Assembly: GCF_016741875.1 (NCBI RefSeq) | Contig: NZ_JAERRF010000001.1 | Location: 1-64,000, forward strand | Length of the DNA stretch: 64,000 nt | Direction of reading: 5' to 3' | DNA from: Streptomyces coffeae | GTDB taxonomy: Bacteria; Actinomycetota; Actinomycetes; Streptomycetales; Streptomycetaceae | Shown: positions 1 to 9,200 of the stretch, one piece after another | How the letters are laid out: each line of letters opens with the position of its first letter | Numbering within the stretch: position 1 is the stretch's first letter | Position numbers and translations under genes: made by a program | The notes under the pieces: generated by a model | Databases searched by the model: none | What the model was told of the DNA's origin: nothing | What the model saw: the letters and a program-made list of their open reading frames with translations, nothing else

Positions 1-37
1 GTGTCCCGTCGATGTGCCGTGCGCGGGACGGGTGTTG

Positions 38-808
38 TCAGTGGAGTCCGCGCTTGCCCGGTGCCCAGAACGGTTTCAGCTTGATCGCGGTCTTCGGCCA
101 GCCGCGGTCCCGCGTCAGATGGTCGCGGACCATCCGGCAGGTCCTGGCCTCCCCCGCCAGATACGCGAACCCGGCGTCCGCGGGCAGTTCGAGCGCGGCG
201 ACCGCGTTGAGCAGGATGGCGGAGGAGGCCGCGGACGCGCCGTCGCGATGGACCCGGCGCAGCGGATGCGGGCCGGGCATCGGGGGGTCGTGCTCGGGGC
301 CTTCGCTCTCCAGCACCCCGTACACCCGGGCCGAGGGCCCCAGCGCCCGGATCATCGGGCCGAACGCGACGCTCGCGGTCTCCTCGCCGACGAACAGGTG
401 GTACGGCGCCTCCCGCAGGACGAAGTCCCCCTGCGGCCACCACAGCGTGACCCGGTCCCCGGGGGCGGCTTTTCGCGCCCAGGCCAGGCCGATGCCCTCA
501 CCGCCGTAGAGGTGGGCCCGCAGTTCGAGCGTGTGCTCCCCGGCGTCGAACTCCCAGATGGTGTAGGTGCGCAGGGTCTGACCCGGGCGCACGATCCCGG
601 ACAGCGACAGCGGGTCGTTGAGCTGCACCCGGACATGCCGGCCCGGTGTCCAGGCGAACGGGACGGGGCCGTCCGTGCGCAGCAGGATCCGCCGCATGCT
701 CGGGGTCACCGGCCCGGTCTCGGTGACGACCGCGTCCACCGTGTACTTGGTCAGCGCTCCGGCCAGGGGATTGCGCCTCCTTCGGCCCGCGTCCGTTTTC
801 CCGGTCAT
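38..808 (-). CDS. siderophore-interacting protein (FAD/NAD(P)H ferric-siderophore reductase family)
   Basis: 256 residues. The family reduces ferric siderophores in the cytoplasm to release iron, using FAD and NAD(P)H. The N-terminal half carries the flavin-binding RTYTIW motif and a PGDRVTLWWPQGDF stretch. The C-terminal half has the SIP-type fold (HLFVGEETAS) and ends in the KPFWAPGKRG segment typical of the family's tail. The ATG at 808 is chosen over an upstream in-frame start at 850 because GAAAGGGTGAGG lies just before it. It diverges from a TetR regulator across about 115 bp, which suggests that regulator controls it. No obvious DmdR/IdeR iron box was seen. Confidence 0.85.
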   Translation of the reverse strand: MTGKTDAGRRRRNPLAGALTKYTVDAVVTETGPVTPSMRRILLRTDGPVPFAWTPGRHVRVQLNDPLSLSGIVRPGQTLRTYTIWEFDAGEHTLELRAHLYGGEGIGLAWARKAAPGDRVTLWWPQGDFVLREAPYHLFVGEETASVAFGPMIRALGPSARVYGVLESEGPEHDPPMPGPHPLRRVHRDGASAASSAILLNAVAALELPADAGFAYLAGEARTCRMVRDHLTRDRGWPKTAIKLKPFWAPGKRGLH

Positions 809-828
809 CCTCACCCTTTCTCTATGGC

Positions 829-846
829 CTCTAGGAATTTTTAGAG
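829..846. promoter_or_regulatory. 18-bp near-palindrome, candidate operator
   Basis: CTCTAGGAATTTTTAGAG matches its own reverse complement at 14 of 18 positions, centred on AATT. It lies 21-38 bp upstream of the SIP start and about 80 bp from the divergent TetR start. A second, perfect 8-bp palindrome TGACGTCA is at 881-888. Either could be the operator of the divergent TetR protein; that is inference from position and symmetry only. Confidence 0.4.
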
Positions 847-922
847 TCATTAAGCAAACATAGATGCCCTAGACTGTCAATGACGTCACGGCGTCAACAG
901 CACGGAGAGAAGGGCCGATTGG

Positions 923-1630
923 ATGGCTGCGCAGACCGGAAGCCGACGGGAAAGGCTTCGACGGGCCACCCTGGAGGAGATCCGCGCCGCCGCGCGCGGC
1001 CTGCTGACCGCCGAGGGCTCCGAGGCGGTGACGATCAACGCCGTGGCGCGCGAGGTGGGGATGAGCGGTCCCGCGCTCTACCACTACTTCACCAGTCGTG
1101 AAGAGCTTGTCGGCGCGGTGACCGCGGATTTCTTCCAGGAGCTCACCGCGCGGATGGAGGCCGCCCGTGACCGCCACGCCGACGGCCCGCCCGCCCGGCG
1201 GCTGCTGGCCACCTGCCGCGCCATGCGGAGCTGGGCGACCGAGCATCCCGCCGAGTTCGGCTGGATCTTCGCCGGCCCGATCCCGCCGTCCGGCCGGCGG
1301 CAGGACTCGGCGCGCCATCGCGCCGGACAGCGCTTCGAGCGGGTGCTGCTCGATCAGGTGGCCGCCCTCTGGGACATCCGCCCCTTCCCCGTTCCCGAGG
1401 ATCTCGACCCCTCGCTGCGCGAGCAGGTGGCCGCCTACGCCGACACCCTCGACGGACGGTTGCCGCCCGAGGCCGTCCATGTCTGTCTCTCCTGCTGGAC
1501 CCGGCTGTACGGGCTGCTGTGCATGGAGGTCCTCCACCAACTGGACTTCGCCTACACGGACATGGAGCCGGTCTTCGAGGAGTGTCTGCGGGAGGTGTGC
1601 GAGCGGCTGGGGCTGGCGTACACGCGGTAG
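923..1630 (+). CDS. TetR/AcrR family transcriptional regulator
   Basis: 235 residues. The N-terminal HTH reads VTINAVAREVGMSGPALYHYF (in two helices, residues about 37-60), the standard TetR recognition region; the remainder is a helical ligand-binding domain with a conserved tryptophan-rich core. The ATG at 923 follows GGAGAGAAGGGCCGATTGG. It is transcribed away from the siderophore-interacting protein gene and probably represses it and itself. The ligand cannot be told from sequence. Confidence 0.9.
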   Translation: MAAQTGSRRERLRRATLEEIRAAARGLLTAEGSEAVTINAVAREVGMSGPALYHYFTSREELVGAVTADFFQELTARMEAARDRHADGPPARRLLATCRAMRSWATEHPAEFGWIFAGPIPPSGRRQDSARHRAGQRFERVLLDQVAALWDIRPFPVPEDLDPSLREQVAAYADTLDGRLPPEAVHVCLSCWTRLYGLLCMEVLHQLDFAYTDMEPVFEECLREVCERLGLAYTR

Positions 1631-1850
1631 CTCCGCGCGGGGAGCGCGCTACTCCCCGGTAGCCCATCGGGCCCGAGCGCACCGCGCTGACCTGCGACGG
1701 GCTGGATCGTCATCGGCGGTTGCCCCGGCCGAAAACATCAGTACTACTGTGGGCGTCGTTCCCCCGGCGCGGCGGAGCGGCCTCGCGCCCGGTGACCACG
1801 GTGTCACGGCACGAGCGCGGGCCCCGAACCCCGAGCAAGAGGCGTCGATC

Positions 1851-3491
1851 ATGGATCCAGCAGCCGAGACGCCCCACCCCGGCAGCGGCATCAGCCTGCG
1901 CCAGCTGCTGATGTCCCTGGGCGAACCCCTGGTGGAGCTCCAGGCCGCCCCGGCCGGGCTCGATGTTGTCATCCGCCGCGTCGCGCTGCTCGACCCCGAG
2001 GACGAGCCGGTCGCCCACCCCGGCGAGCTGGTTCTCGCGATCGGCGTCCGGGGCCGCGCCGCCCTCCCCGCGCTGCGGGCCGGTGGACGGGGCGGAGCCG
2101 CGGCCGTCGCGGTCAAACTGGACGCCCCCGGCCAGGCCGCCGCCCTCACCGAGGCCGCCGTGGAGGCCGGGGTCGCCCTGCTCTCCGTACGGGGGGAAGC
2201 GCGCTGGGAACAGGTGGACGCCCTGGCTCGCGCGGCCCTGGAGGACGTACCGCTCGACCGCGAAGGAGTCGGGCTCGAGGAGGGCGAAGGCGATCTGTTC
2301 TCGCTCGCCCAGACCACCGCCGTCCTCACCGGCGGCATCGTCAGCATCGAGGACACCGCCAACCGCGTCCTCGCCTACTCCCGCTCCACCGACTCCGACG
2401 AGGTCGACGAGCTGCGGCGGCTCTCCATCCTCGGCTGGCAGGGCCCCGAGGCGTATCTGTCCCGGCTGCGCCGGTGGGGTGTGTTCCAGCGGCTGCGCGC
2501 CTCCGACGAGGTGATCTCCATCGACAGCCACCCGGAGCTCGGCATCCGCCGCCGTCTCGCGGTGGCCGTACGGTCCGGCGACCGGCAGCTGGGCACCATC
2601 TGGGTGCAGGAGGGCGCGACGCCGCTGACCGAGCGTTCCGAACAGGCCCTCACCGGCGCGGCCCGCGTCGCCGCGCTCCACCTGGTACGGCGCCGCCGGG
2701 AGCCGTCCGCGGACGTCACGCTCACCGCGACCCTCTCGGCCGGGCTCCTGGAGGGCAGCACCGGACCGCAGCCGCTCGCGACCCATGTCGGCGTGGACCC
2801 GGGCCGCCCCGCCGCCGTCCTCGGCTTCTCCTACGACGCCGCCGGGGCCACCGGCCCGGAACTGGCCCGCGCCGAGGTCACCAACCTGATCTCGGTCCAC
2901 ACCGCCGCCCGCCACCGCAGCGCCCTGGTCACCCCGCTCGACCAGCGCATCTATGTCCTGCTGCCGCAGCTGCCGCGCAGCATCGACCTGGGCACACTGC
3001 GGAGCTGGGGCGAGGAGATCGTCGAGGCCGCACACCGCCACCTGGGGCTGCCGCTGCGCGGCTCCATCGGCCGTATCGTCCCGGGTCTCGCCGACGTCCC
3101 CGCCTCCCGCCGCGAGGCGGACCGCATCCTCGACGCGATGGTGCGTGCCGGGGTGGCCACGACGGTCGCGGCACTGCCGGACATCCAGGCGGAGGTGCTG
3201 GTCAGCGAGATCCTCGGACTGCTCGCCGAACGCCCCGGTATGCGCGACCCCCGGCTGACCGCCGTGGTCGACCACGACGACCGCCACCGGGGGCAGCTGG
3301 CGGCGTCGATCCTGGCGTATCTGAACGCGTTCGGCGACGTGCGGGCGGCTGCCGCCGAGTTGCACGTCCACCCCAACACCCTGCGCTACCGGATCCGCCG
3401 CGCCGAGGAGCTGACCGGCCTCGACCTGACCCGCGCCGACCAGCGCCTGCTGGCCATGCTCCAGCTCCGCCTTCCCCCGTCCGAAGCCTGA
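1851..3491 (+). CDS. PucR family transcriptional regulator
   Basis: 546 residues. Residues about 15-140 form a PucR (purine catabolism regulator) N-terminal domain, followed by a CdaR/GGDEF-like middle region. The C-terminal helix-turn-helix (HTH_30 type) contains AAAELHVHPNTLRYRIRRAE at about residues 500-520. Such proteins activate nitrogen or purine catabolic genes or respond to sugar diacids. The ATG at 1851 is preceded by GAGCAAGAGGCG. It stands alone, so no target is evident. A 220-bp gap upstream has no gene. Confidence 0.88.
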   Translation: MDPAAETPHPGSGISLRQLLMSLGEPLVELQAAPAGLDVVIRRVALLDPEDEPVAHPGELVLAIGVRGRAALPALRAGGRGGAAAVAVKLDAPGQAAALTEAAVEAGVALLSVRGEARWEQVDALARAALEDVPLDREGVGLEEGEGDLFSLAQTTAVLTGGIVSIEDTANRVLAYSRSTDSDEVDELRRLSILGWQGPEAYLSRLRRWGVFQRLRASDEVISIDSHPELGIRRRLAVAVRSGDRQLGTIWVQEGATPLTERSEQALTGAARVAALHLVRRRREPSADVTLTATLSAGLLEGSTGPQPLATHVGVDPGRPAAVLGFSYDAAGATGPELARAEVTNLISVHTAARHRSALVTPLDQRIYVLLPQLPRSIDLGTLRSWGEEIVEAAHRHLGLPLRGSIGRIVPGLADVPASRREADRILDAMVRAGVATTVAALPDIQAEVLVSEILGLLAERPGMRDPRLTAVVDHDDRHRGQLAASILAYLNAFGDVRAAAAELHVHPNTLRYRIRRAEELTGLDLTRADQRLLAMLQLRLPPSEA

Positions 3492-3571
3492 GCGGCCCCC
3501 CGCGGGCCGTAGGCGCCACCGCCGCGGCCGGTCGGGCGCCACCGGGCCGCGCGGTCGGCGCCCGGTGTCCG

Positions 3572-4999
3572 TCAGGGCCTGGGGAGCGGCGCGAGTCCGT
3601 CGGCTCCCGGGGCGGCCGGGCCCGGCGTACCGGCGGTGTCGACGTGGTCGCAGTCGTCCCGGGCCGGGACGGGCCAGCCGACCAGGCCGCGGCCGGGCAG
3701 ATCGACGTAGTCGCAGTCGGCGTCGGCGATGACCCGGCGCGGTGGCGGGCCGGTCAGATGGGCGGTCACATAGGCGGCGCTGGTGCGGATGATGTCGCGG
3801 GTCAGGCCCAGGGGGAGGAGTGCGCGGGTTTCGGCGATCGCCTCGTCCTCACCGGCCCGCAGAACCACCCGGACCTCCGGGGCCACCCCGTGGGCGGCCA
3901 CGGCGACGGCGATGTTGTCCAGCTCCTCGGAGCCGACCGCGGCGAGCGCGTCCGCCCGGCCCAGGCCGAGCCGGGCGAGCACCTCACGGTCCTCGCCGTG
4001 CGCGAGCACCACGGGGATCCGCATCGACCGCGCGAGACGGAGGTTGGGGGCGGCGGGCTCCCGCTCCACCCCGATGACGGGCACCCCCACCTGACGCAGC
4101 GTCTGGCACAGCCGCAGCCCCACCTGCCCGAGCCCCACGACGATGACATGACCCGCGCGCGGCAGCACCCGCCGCCCCAGCACACCGACCAGCCGGGCGC
4201 CGAGCAGCCGGTCCACGATGCCCGCGGTGAGCAGGGCGGTGAAACCGACCGTCACCAGCATGGCCACACCGGACATCACCTCGTATCCCGGGTGGCCGTC
4301 GTGCGGGGCGGCGGGCCCGACCCCGGCGACCACCCGCGCGGCCTCCAGGAAGGCGGTGCTCGCGGGCTTGTGGAAGGCGCTCACCAGCCACAGCCAGTCC
4401 AGCGCCAGCACCGCGGCGATGCCGAGCAGCCCGATGAGCAGCAGCCGGGCGTCCGCGTCATGGGGCTGCAACTGGCCGCGCAGCCGCCCGAACACGGCAC
4501 GCCGCCGGGCCGCCGGACTGCGCCGCCAGGCCGTCTCCACCAGACCGCCGTCCGTCCGGCGGACCGCCACCGGGCCCTGCCCGTCGTCCCATACGGCCAG
4601 CACACCGCGTTCCACACACGGCCCGGCCAGCGACGGCGCCAGCAGATCGGCGGGGGAGACCGTCACACAGCGCAGCAGCAGCGATTGGAGCTGCCGTGCC
4701 ACGGTGCGGTCGAAGACCGTGGCGACGATCCGGACCGTGTCGCAGACATGCCGTACCGCCAGGGCGTAGCGCAGGGCGGACAGGTCGTCGCCGACGAGTA
4801 CCGCGACCCCGGCGGGCCGTGCGGCGAGCGCGCGCCGCAGATCCTGGTCGTCGGGGGCGGCGAGGTGCTGGACGGGGCGGCCGTTCTCCGTGACGGCCGC
4901 GCAGACCCGCCGCGCCAGCGTCGTCGCGCCGATGACCACGATCCGGTCGCTCCGGCTCCCCGGGCCCGCACCCGTCCCCGCCCCGTTGTACGTGTCCAT
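3572..4999 (-). CDS. TrkA-type double Rossmann membrane protein (K+ channel/transport NAD-binding family)
   Basis: 475 residues. Two NAD(H)-binding TrkA-N type domains, starting with IVVIGATTLA (about residue 20) and VIVVGLGQVGLRL (about 285), flank two predicted membrane spans at about 185-209 and 241-266. Pairs of RCK-like domains gate K+ channels, but the canonical TVGYG filter is not visible between the two spans, so the ion and even transport activity are uncertain. The start at 4999 has GAGGAG eight bases before it; a GTG at 5056 would add a Thr/Glu/Pro-rich tail without a good ribosome site. It diverges from the amino acid permease leader. Confidence 0.75.
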   Translation of the reverse strand: MDTYNGAGTGAGPGSRSDRIVVIGATTLARRVCAAVTENGRPVQHLAAPDDQDLRRALAARPAGVAVLVGDDLSALRYALAVRHVCDTVRIVATVFDRTVARQLQSLLLRCVTVSPADLLAPSLAGPCVERGVLAVWDDGQGPVAVRRTDGGLVETAWRRSPAARRRAVFGRLRGQLQPHDADARLLLIGLLGIAAVLALDWLWLVSAFHKPASTAFLEAARVVAGVGPAAPHDGHPGYEVMSGVAMLVTVGFTALLTAGIVDRLLGARLVGVLGRRVLPRAGHVIVVGLGQVGLRLCQTLRQVGVPVIGVEREPAAPNLRLARSMRIPVVLAHGEDREVLARLGLGRADALAAVGSEELDNIAVAVAAHGVAPEVRVVLRAGEDEAIAETRALLPLGLTRDIIRTSAAYVTAHLTGPPPRRVIADADCDYVDLPGRGLVGWPVPARDDCDHVDTAGTPGPAAPGADGLAPLPRP

Positions 5000-5300
5000 G
5001 GCGCTGGCTCCTCGGGCTCCCTCGGTCGGCTCGGTCAGCTCGGTCGGCTCGGACACTCACGCTAGGCCGGGGCCGGGGCCCGTCATGCTGTGCGGCAGGC
5101 CAACGTGCGGGCCGCCGCGTTGTGCGCGCGTACGTTGCCCCGGCCCGGCCGGGACACCGGACGGGAGCGCACGGAACCCGGGAGTCCGGGGCTTCCGGCG
5201 AACGCATTGGCCGCTCGCACAGTTCTTGGCGGGGATATTGGCGAACCTCACAGGTACGCCGCCTCGCCCTCCTGCCTACGCTTGCGCACATTCATCCCGA

Positions 5301-5468
5301 GTCGCTGCGATTCATCTCCCACAAGGAGACGGAGCGACGCGCGGAACGCACGGGTCAGCGCCGTGTCCTCCGCGTAGGTGCCGGCGATCACAGCCGAAGA
5401 CCGAGCCGCTGCCCGTAGACCGAGCCGCTTCATGTCCCCGGGCCTCGGGCCTCGAGCCCCTGGCCCGG
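5301..5468 (+). promoter_or_regulatory. structured 5' leader of the amino acid permease, possible riboswitch or attenuator
   Basis: Three consecutive hairpins can be drawn by eye. One spans 5301-5338 (GTCGCT/AGCGAC closing, TCTCC/GGAGA inner). One spans 5340-5374 (CGCGGA/TCCGCG closing, CACGG/CCGTG inner). A long one spans 5438-5468 (CCGGGCC/GGCCCGG with inner GGGC/GCCC). Between them a 12-bp direct repeat GACCGAGCCGCT occurs at 5399-5410 and 5418-5429. The rest of 5000-5588 holds no gene I can support. I could not match the structure to a known class. Confidence 0.5.
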
Positions 5469-5588
5469 TGGGGCCGCGACTGGCCGACACCCCCTGCGCA
5501 CCGACCTCCCCTCATGCGCACCGCTGATGACGCGATCCCGGCAGCCGGGTCCGCCGAAACCCTCACCCACCATGCAATGGATGTCGAG

Positions 5589-7088
5589 ATGACTACACGT
5601 CCCCCTGCTTCCGTGTCTTCTCCCTCCGCGCCGTCGGGCTCCTCCGGCCCACCGGGCGGCGCTCCCCACGACTCGGGGCTCCAGAGCGGACTCAAGAACC
5701 GCCATCTGTCCATGATCGCCATCGGCGGAGTCATCGGCGCGGGCCTCTTCGTCGGCTCGGCGTCCGGTATCGCCAAGGTCGGCCCCGGCATCCTGCTCTC
5801 CTACGCCCTGGTCGGCGTGCTGGTCGTGTTCGTGATGCGGATGCTCGGCGAGATGGCGGCGGCCAACCCCACCTCGGGTTCCTTCTCCGCCTATGCGGAC
5901 CGGGCGCTCGGCCGCTGGGCGGGCTTCTCCATCGGCTGGCTGTACTGGTTCTTCTGGGTCGTGGTGCTGGCCGTCGAGGCGACCGCGGGCGCGGTGATCC
6001 TCGAGAGCTGGGTACCGGCCGTTCCGCAGTGGGCCTGGGCACTGATCGTGATGACCGTGCTCACCGCCACCAACCTGGCCTCGGTCGGCTCCTTCGGTGA
6101 GTTCGAGTTCTGGTTCGCGGGCATCAAGATCGTGGCCATCGCCGCCTTCATCGTCCTGGGCGCGCTGGCGATCGCCGGTGTGCTGCCCGGATCCGAGGGC
6201 GCCGCGAGCGGCTTCGGCAACCTCACCGAACACGGCGGCTTCTTGCCGAACGGCCCGGGCGCGATCCTCAACGGTGTGCTGCTGGTCGTCTTCTCCTTCA
6301 TGGGCAGCGAGATCGTCACCCTGGCCGCCGGGGAGTCCAAGGACCCCCGGCGCGCGGTCACCAAGGCCACCAACAGCGTGATCTGGCGGGTGGCCGTCTT
6401 CTACCTCGGCTCGATCCTGGTCGTGGTGTCCGTCCTGCCGTGGGACTCCAAGGCGATCGCCGACAAGGGGAGCTACGTCGCCGCCCTGGACGTGATGGGC
6501 ATTCCGCACGCCGGACAGGTCATGAACGTCATCGTGCTGACCGCCGTGCTCTCCTGCCTCAACTCCGGCCTCTACACCGCCTCCCGGATGGCCTTCTCGC
6601 TCGGCCAGCGCTCCGACGCCCCGGCCTCCTTCGCCCGGACCAGCGTCCGCGGCGTCCCGCAGACCGCCATCCTCGCCTCCGTCGTCTTCGGATTCGTCGC
6701 CGTCGGCTTCAACTACCTGTGGCCGGACACCGTCTTCCAGTTCCTGCTGAACTCCTCCGGTGCCGTCGCGCTGTTCGTGTGGCTGGTCATCTGTTTCTCC
6801 CAGCTGAGGATGCGGGGGATCATCCTGCGCGAGGAGCCCGAGAAGCTCTCGGTGCGAATGTGGTTGTTCCCCTACCTCACATGGGTGACGATCGGGATGA
6901 TCTCGTTTGTGCTCGTCTACATGCTCACCGACGACAGTGAGGGCGGAGGAAGGATTCAGGTGCTGCTGTCCGTACTGGTCGCCGCCCTGGTGGTCGCCAT
7001 CGCCCTGATCCGCGATCGCCTCCGCCCCGCCACCGCCCGCGCCGCGGTGCACACCGTTACCGAGGAGGACACCGCCAGGGCCCGGTAG
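5589..7088 (+). CDS. amino acid permease, GABA permease type (APC superfamily)
   Basis: 499 residues with about 12 hydrophobic spans. After a Ser/Pro-rich cytoplasmic tail the first span carries the AAP-family signature SMIAIGGVIGAGLFVG, followed by MLGEMAAANPTSGSF and an EATAGAVI segment characteristic of the GabP/AroP-type transporters. It probably imports 4-aminobutyrate or another amino acid with protons. The ATG at 5589 is a choice: in-frame ATGs also lie at 5514 and 5577 and none has a strong ribosome site. A long structured leader precedes it. Confidence 0.85.
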   Translation: MTTRPPASVSSPSAPSGSSGPPGGAPHDSGLQSGLKNRHLSMIAIGGVIGAGLFVGSASGIAKVGPGILLSYALVGVLVVFVMRMLGEMAAANPTSGSFSAYADRALGRWAGFSIGWLYWFFWVVVLAVEATAGAVILESWVPAVPQWAWALIVMTVLTATNLASVGSFGEFEFWFAGIKIVAIAAFIVLGALAIAGVLPGSEGAASGFGNLTEHGGFLPNGPGAILNGVLLVVFSFMGSEIVTLAAGESKDPRRAVTKATNSVIWRVAVFYLGSILVVVSVLPWDSKAIADKGSYVAALDVMGIPHAGQVMNVIVLTAVLSCLNSGLYTASRMAFSLGQRSDAPASFARTSVRGVPQTAILASVVFGFVAVGFNYLWPDTVFQFLLNSSGAVALFVWLVICFSQLRMRGIILREEPEKLSVRMWLFPYLTWVTIGMISFVLVYMLTDDSEGGGRIQVLLSVLVAALVVAIALIRDRLRPATARAAVHTVTEEDTARAR

Positions 7089-7178
7089 CCGAGCGCGGCG
7101 GCCGGGTGAACGCCAGGGTCGGCGGTGTGCGAGGCACACCGCCGGCCCTCCCCCACCACTGGAAGGTCGCCGACCGAG

Positions 7179-8132
7179 ATGCCCGTCTTCAGACGCCGCA
7201 AGGGCAGCCGCCCCCGTCTGGTTCCTGAACTCGACGACGTCCCCCTCGGCCGCGTCCGGCAGCGCCTCGGAACGAGCTGGGCCCGCGGCGAACTCGACAC
7301 CACGGTGATCGCCCAGGTGGCCCGGGTCGTCGAGGACGCCGGGGAGGACTGGGACCGCAAGGCGCACCGGCTCGGTGTGCTCGCCGGGTCCGCCGGGCGG
7401 GCCCTGCCGGGGATCTGGCGGCGTCACCAGCCGAACGACCAGAACGCCTTACTGCTGCACGCGTGGTCGGAGCTGGTCCAGGCGGGCAGGCAGGGCTCAT
7501 CGCTCGACCTCGGCGAGGCCCGCGCCACCTGCCTCCAGGCCGCCGACCTGCTCCCCGCCGACCCCACCCCCTGGGTCGTGTACCTGGCCGCCCTGCGCCA
7601 TGAGCGACGGCCCTACCAGGAACTGTCCGCGGTCTGGCGGGAGATCAAGGCCCGCGATCCCTGGAACCGCGAGGCGCACCTCCAGGCCCTGGGCTATCTC
7701 TCCCCGGACGAATGCGGTTCCACGGTGCAGGTCGTCGATCTGCTCGACTCGATCCGCTACGGCATGCCCGCCGACGCCCCCGCCGCCGGACTGGAGATGA
7801 CCTCCATCGTCCGCGGCCACCAGCGCGCCGTGGCCACCGGCGGCCTGGCGGCGATCAGCGCCGGGGACCACTGGCGCCGCCCCGAGGTGACCTCGGTCCT
7901 CGACCGCACGGCCCAGGACTGGCCCCGCTCCGGCTTCTTCAGCCATGCGACGGCCCTGGCCGATCTCAACGTCCTGGCGTTCGCCCTGGTCAAGTCCGGC
8001 CGCACGACAGAGGCCGCGACCGCCCTGCGCGCCACCACGGGCGTGGCGACCCCCTGGCCCTGGAACGCGGAGGGCGATCCGCTGGAGCGCTTCACCCAGC
8101 AGTACGAGCGACTGGCGGCCACGGATCCGTAA
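7179..8132 (+). CDS. hypothetical protein with a TTA codon
   Basis: 317 residues, soluble, no signal peptide. I do not recognise the family. The middle is helical with TPR-like spacing (blocks such as ACLQAADLLPADPTPWVVYLAAL), resembling Streptomyces proteins of unknown function. The ATG at 7179 follows GGAAGG twelve bases upstream. Codon 91 is TTA (7449-7451), the rare leucine codon read only by the bldA tRNA in Streptomyces, so translation may be tied to development. It follows the permease by 90 bp and could be co-transcribed. Confidence 0.7.
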   Translation: MPVFRRRKGSRPRLVPELDDVPLGRVRQRLGTSWARGELDTTVIAQVARVVEDAGEDWDRKAHRLGVLAGSAGRALPGIWRRHQPNDQNALLLHAWSELVQAGRQGSSLDLGEARATCLQAADLLPADPTPWVVYLAALRHERRPYQELSAVWREIKARDPWNREAHLQALGYLSPDECGSTVQVVDLLDSIRYGMPADAPAAGLEMTSIVRGHQRAVATGGLAAISAGDHWRRPEVTSVLDRTAQDWPRSGFFSHATALADLNVLAFALVKSGRTTEAATALRATTGVATPWPWNAEGDPLERFTQQYERLAATDP

Positions 8133-8241
8133 CGCGGGAGAGGGCCCTGGGGTGCGGTAATCCCCCGGGGCCTGCGGACCGTTGGGGGCGGGAGCCACAA
8201 CGCACCGGCCGTCGCGCACCGCGAGAGCTAGGATCCGGGCC

Positions 8242-9186
8242 ATGGCCCTGACCCTGAACGACGTCGAGCGGTTCGAGGCTTCCAGGCCCCGCCTGGAGGC
8301 CATCGCCTACCGCCTCCTCGGCTCCGCGAGCGAGGCCGAGGACGCCGTGCAGGAGACCTACCTGCGCTGGCAGGCCGCCGATGTCGGCCGCGTCGAGGTC
8401 CCCGAGGCCTGGCTGACGAAGGTGCTCACCAACGTGTGCCTCAACCAGCTGACTTCGGCCCGTGTGCGGCGCGAGACCTATGTGGGCCAGTGGCTTCCCG
8501 AGCCGCTGCTCGCCGGGGATCCGATGCTCGGCCCGGCCGACACCGCCGAACAGCGCGAATCGGTCTCGTACGCGGTCCTCGCCCTGCTGGAGCGGCTGTC
8601 CCCCAACGAGCGCGCGGTGTACGTGCTGCGGGAGGCATTCGACTACGCGCACCGGGAGATCGCCGGGATCCTCGGCATCACCGAGGCCGCCAGTCAGCAG
8701 ATCTTCCACCGCGCCAAGAAGCACGTCGCGGATGGCAAGGCCCGCAGCGAGATCGACGAGGCCGCCGCCCGGCGGATCGTGGACGAGTTCCTGGCCGCCG
8801 CCACCAGCGGCCGGACCGAACCGCTCGTCCGGCTGCTCACCCAGGACGCCGTCGCGATCGGCGACGGCGGCGGGAAGGTCCCGGCCCGCACCAAGGCGTT
8901 CGAGGGGGCCCTCGCGGTCGCGAAGTTCATGCGGGGCCTGTTCAAGCCCAGCAAGGCCAAGCGCGCCCTGGTCGGCGGCTCACCCGAGGTCTACGCCACG
9001 ACCGCCAACGGCGGCCCCGCCCTGGTGGCGGTGATCGACGGCCGGGTCATCGGCGTCATATGCCTGGAGATCACCGCCGACGGCATCGCCGCGTTCCGCA
9101 ACCAGGCCAACCCCGACAAGCTCGAACGCGCGACGGAGCGGTGGGCCGCCGCCGACCACGGCGAACCCCTGCTCATCGCCTTCTGA
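8242..9186 (+). CDS. ECF41-type RNA polymerase sigma factor (SigJ-like) with SnoaL-like C-terminal domain
   Basis: 314 residues. Sigma region 2 (GSASEAEDAVQETYLRW) and region 4 (HREIAGILGITEAASQQ) occupy the first 170 residues and a SnoaL-like fold the rest. The three ECF41 hallmarks are visible: WLPEPL at about residue 84, DGGGKV at 208 and NPDKL at 290. In this group the C-terminal extension replaces an anti-sigma factor and modulates activity. A TAGGAT -10 box at 8229-8234 sits seven bases before the ATG, so the transcript may be leaderless. The oxidoreductase immediately downstream fits the known linkage of ECF41 factors with oxidoreductase (COE) genes. Confidence 0.9.
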   Translation: MALTLNDVERFEASRPRLEAIAYRLLGSASEAEDAVQETYLRWQAADVGRVEVPEAWLTKVLTNVCLNQLTSARVRRETYVGQWLPEPLLAGDPMLGPADTAEQRESVSYAVLALLERLSPNERAVYVLREAFDYAHREIAGILGITEAASQQIFHRAKKHVADGKARSEIDEAAARRIVDEFLAAATSGRTEPLVRLLTQDAVAIGDGGGKVPARTKAFEGALAVAKFMRGLFKPSKAKRALVGGSPEVYATTANGGPALVAVIDGRVIGVICLEITADGIAAFRNQANPDKLERATERWAAADHGEPLLIAF

Positions 9187-9200
9187 CCGTTCCGACCCCC

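Noticed and set aside
2474..5065. Long plus-strand frame running through the PucR gene and opposite the TrkA-like gene
   Set aside because: Arginine- and proline-rich shadow with no motif, overlapping two well-supported genes.
5340..5440. Naming the permease leader as a ydaO (c-di-AMP) or M-box riboswitch
   Set aside because: Only short strings resemble those classes; the conserved core sequences are not present, so no name is given.
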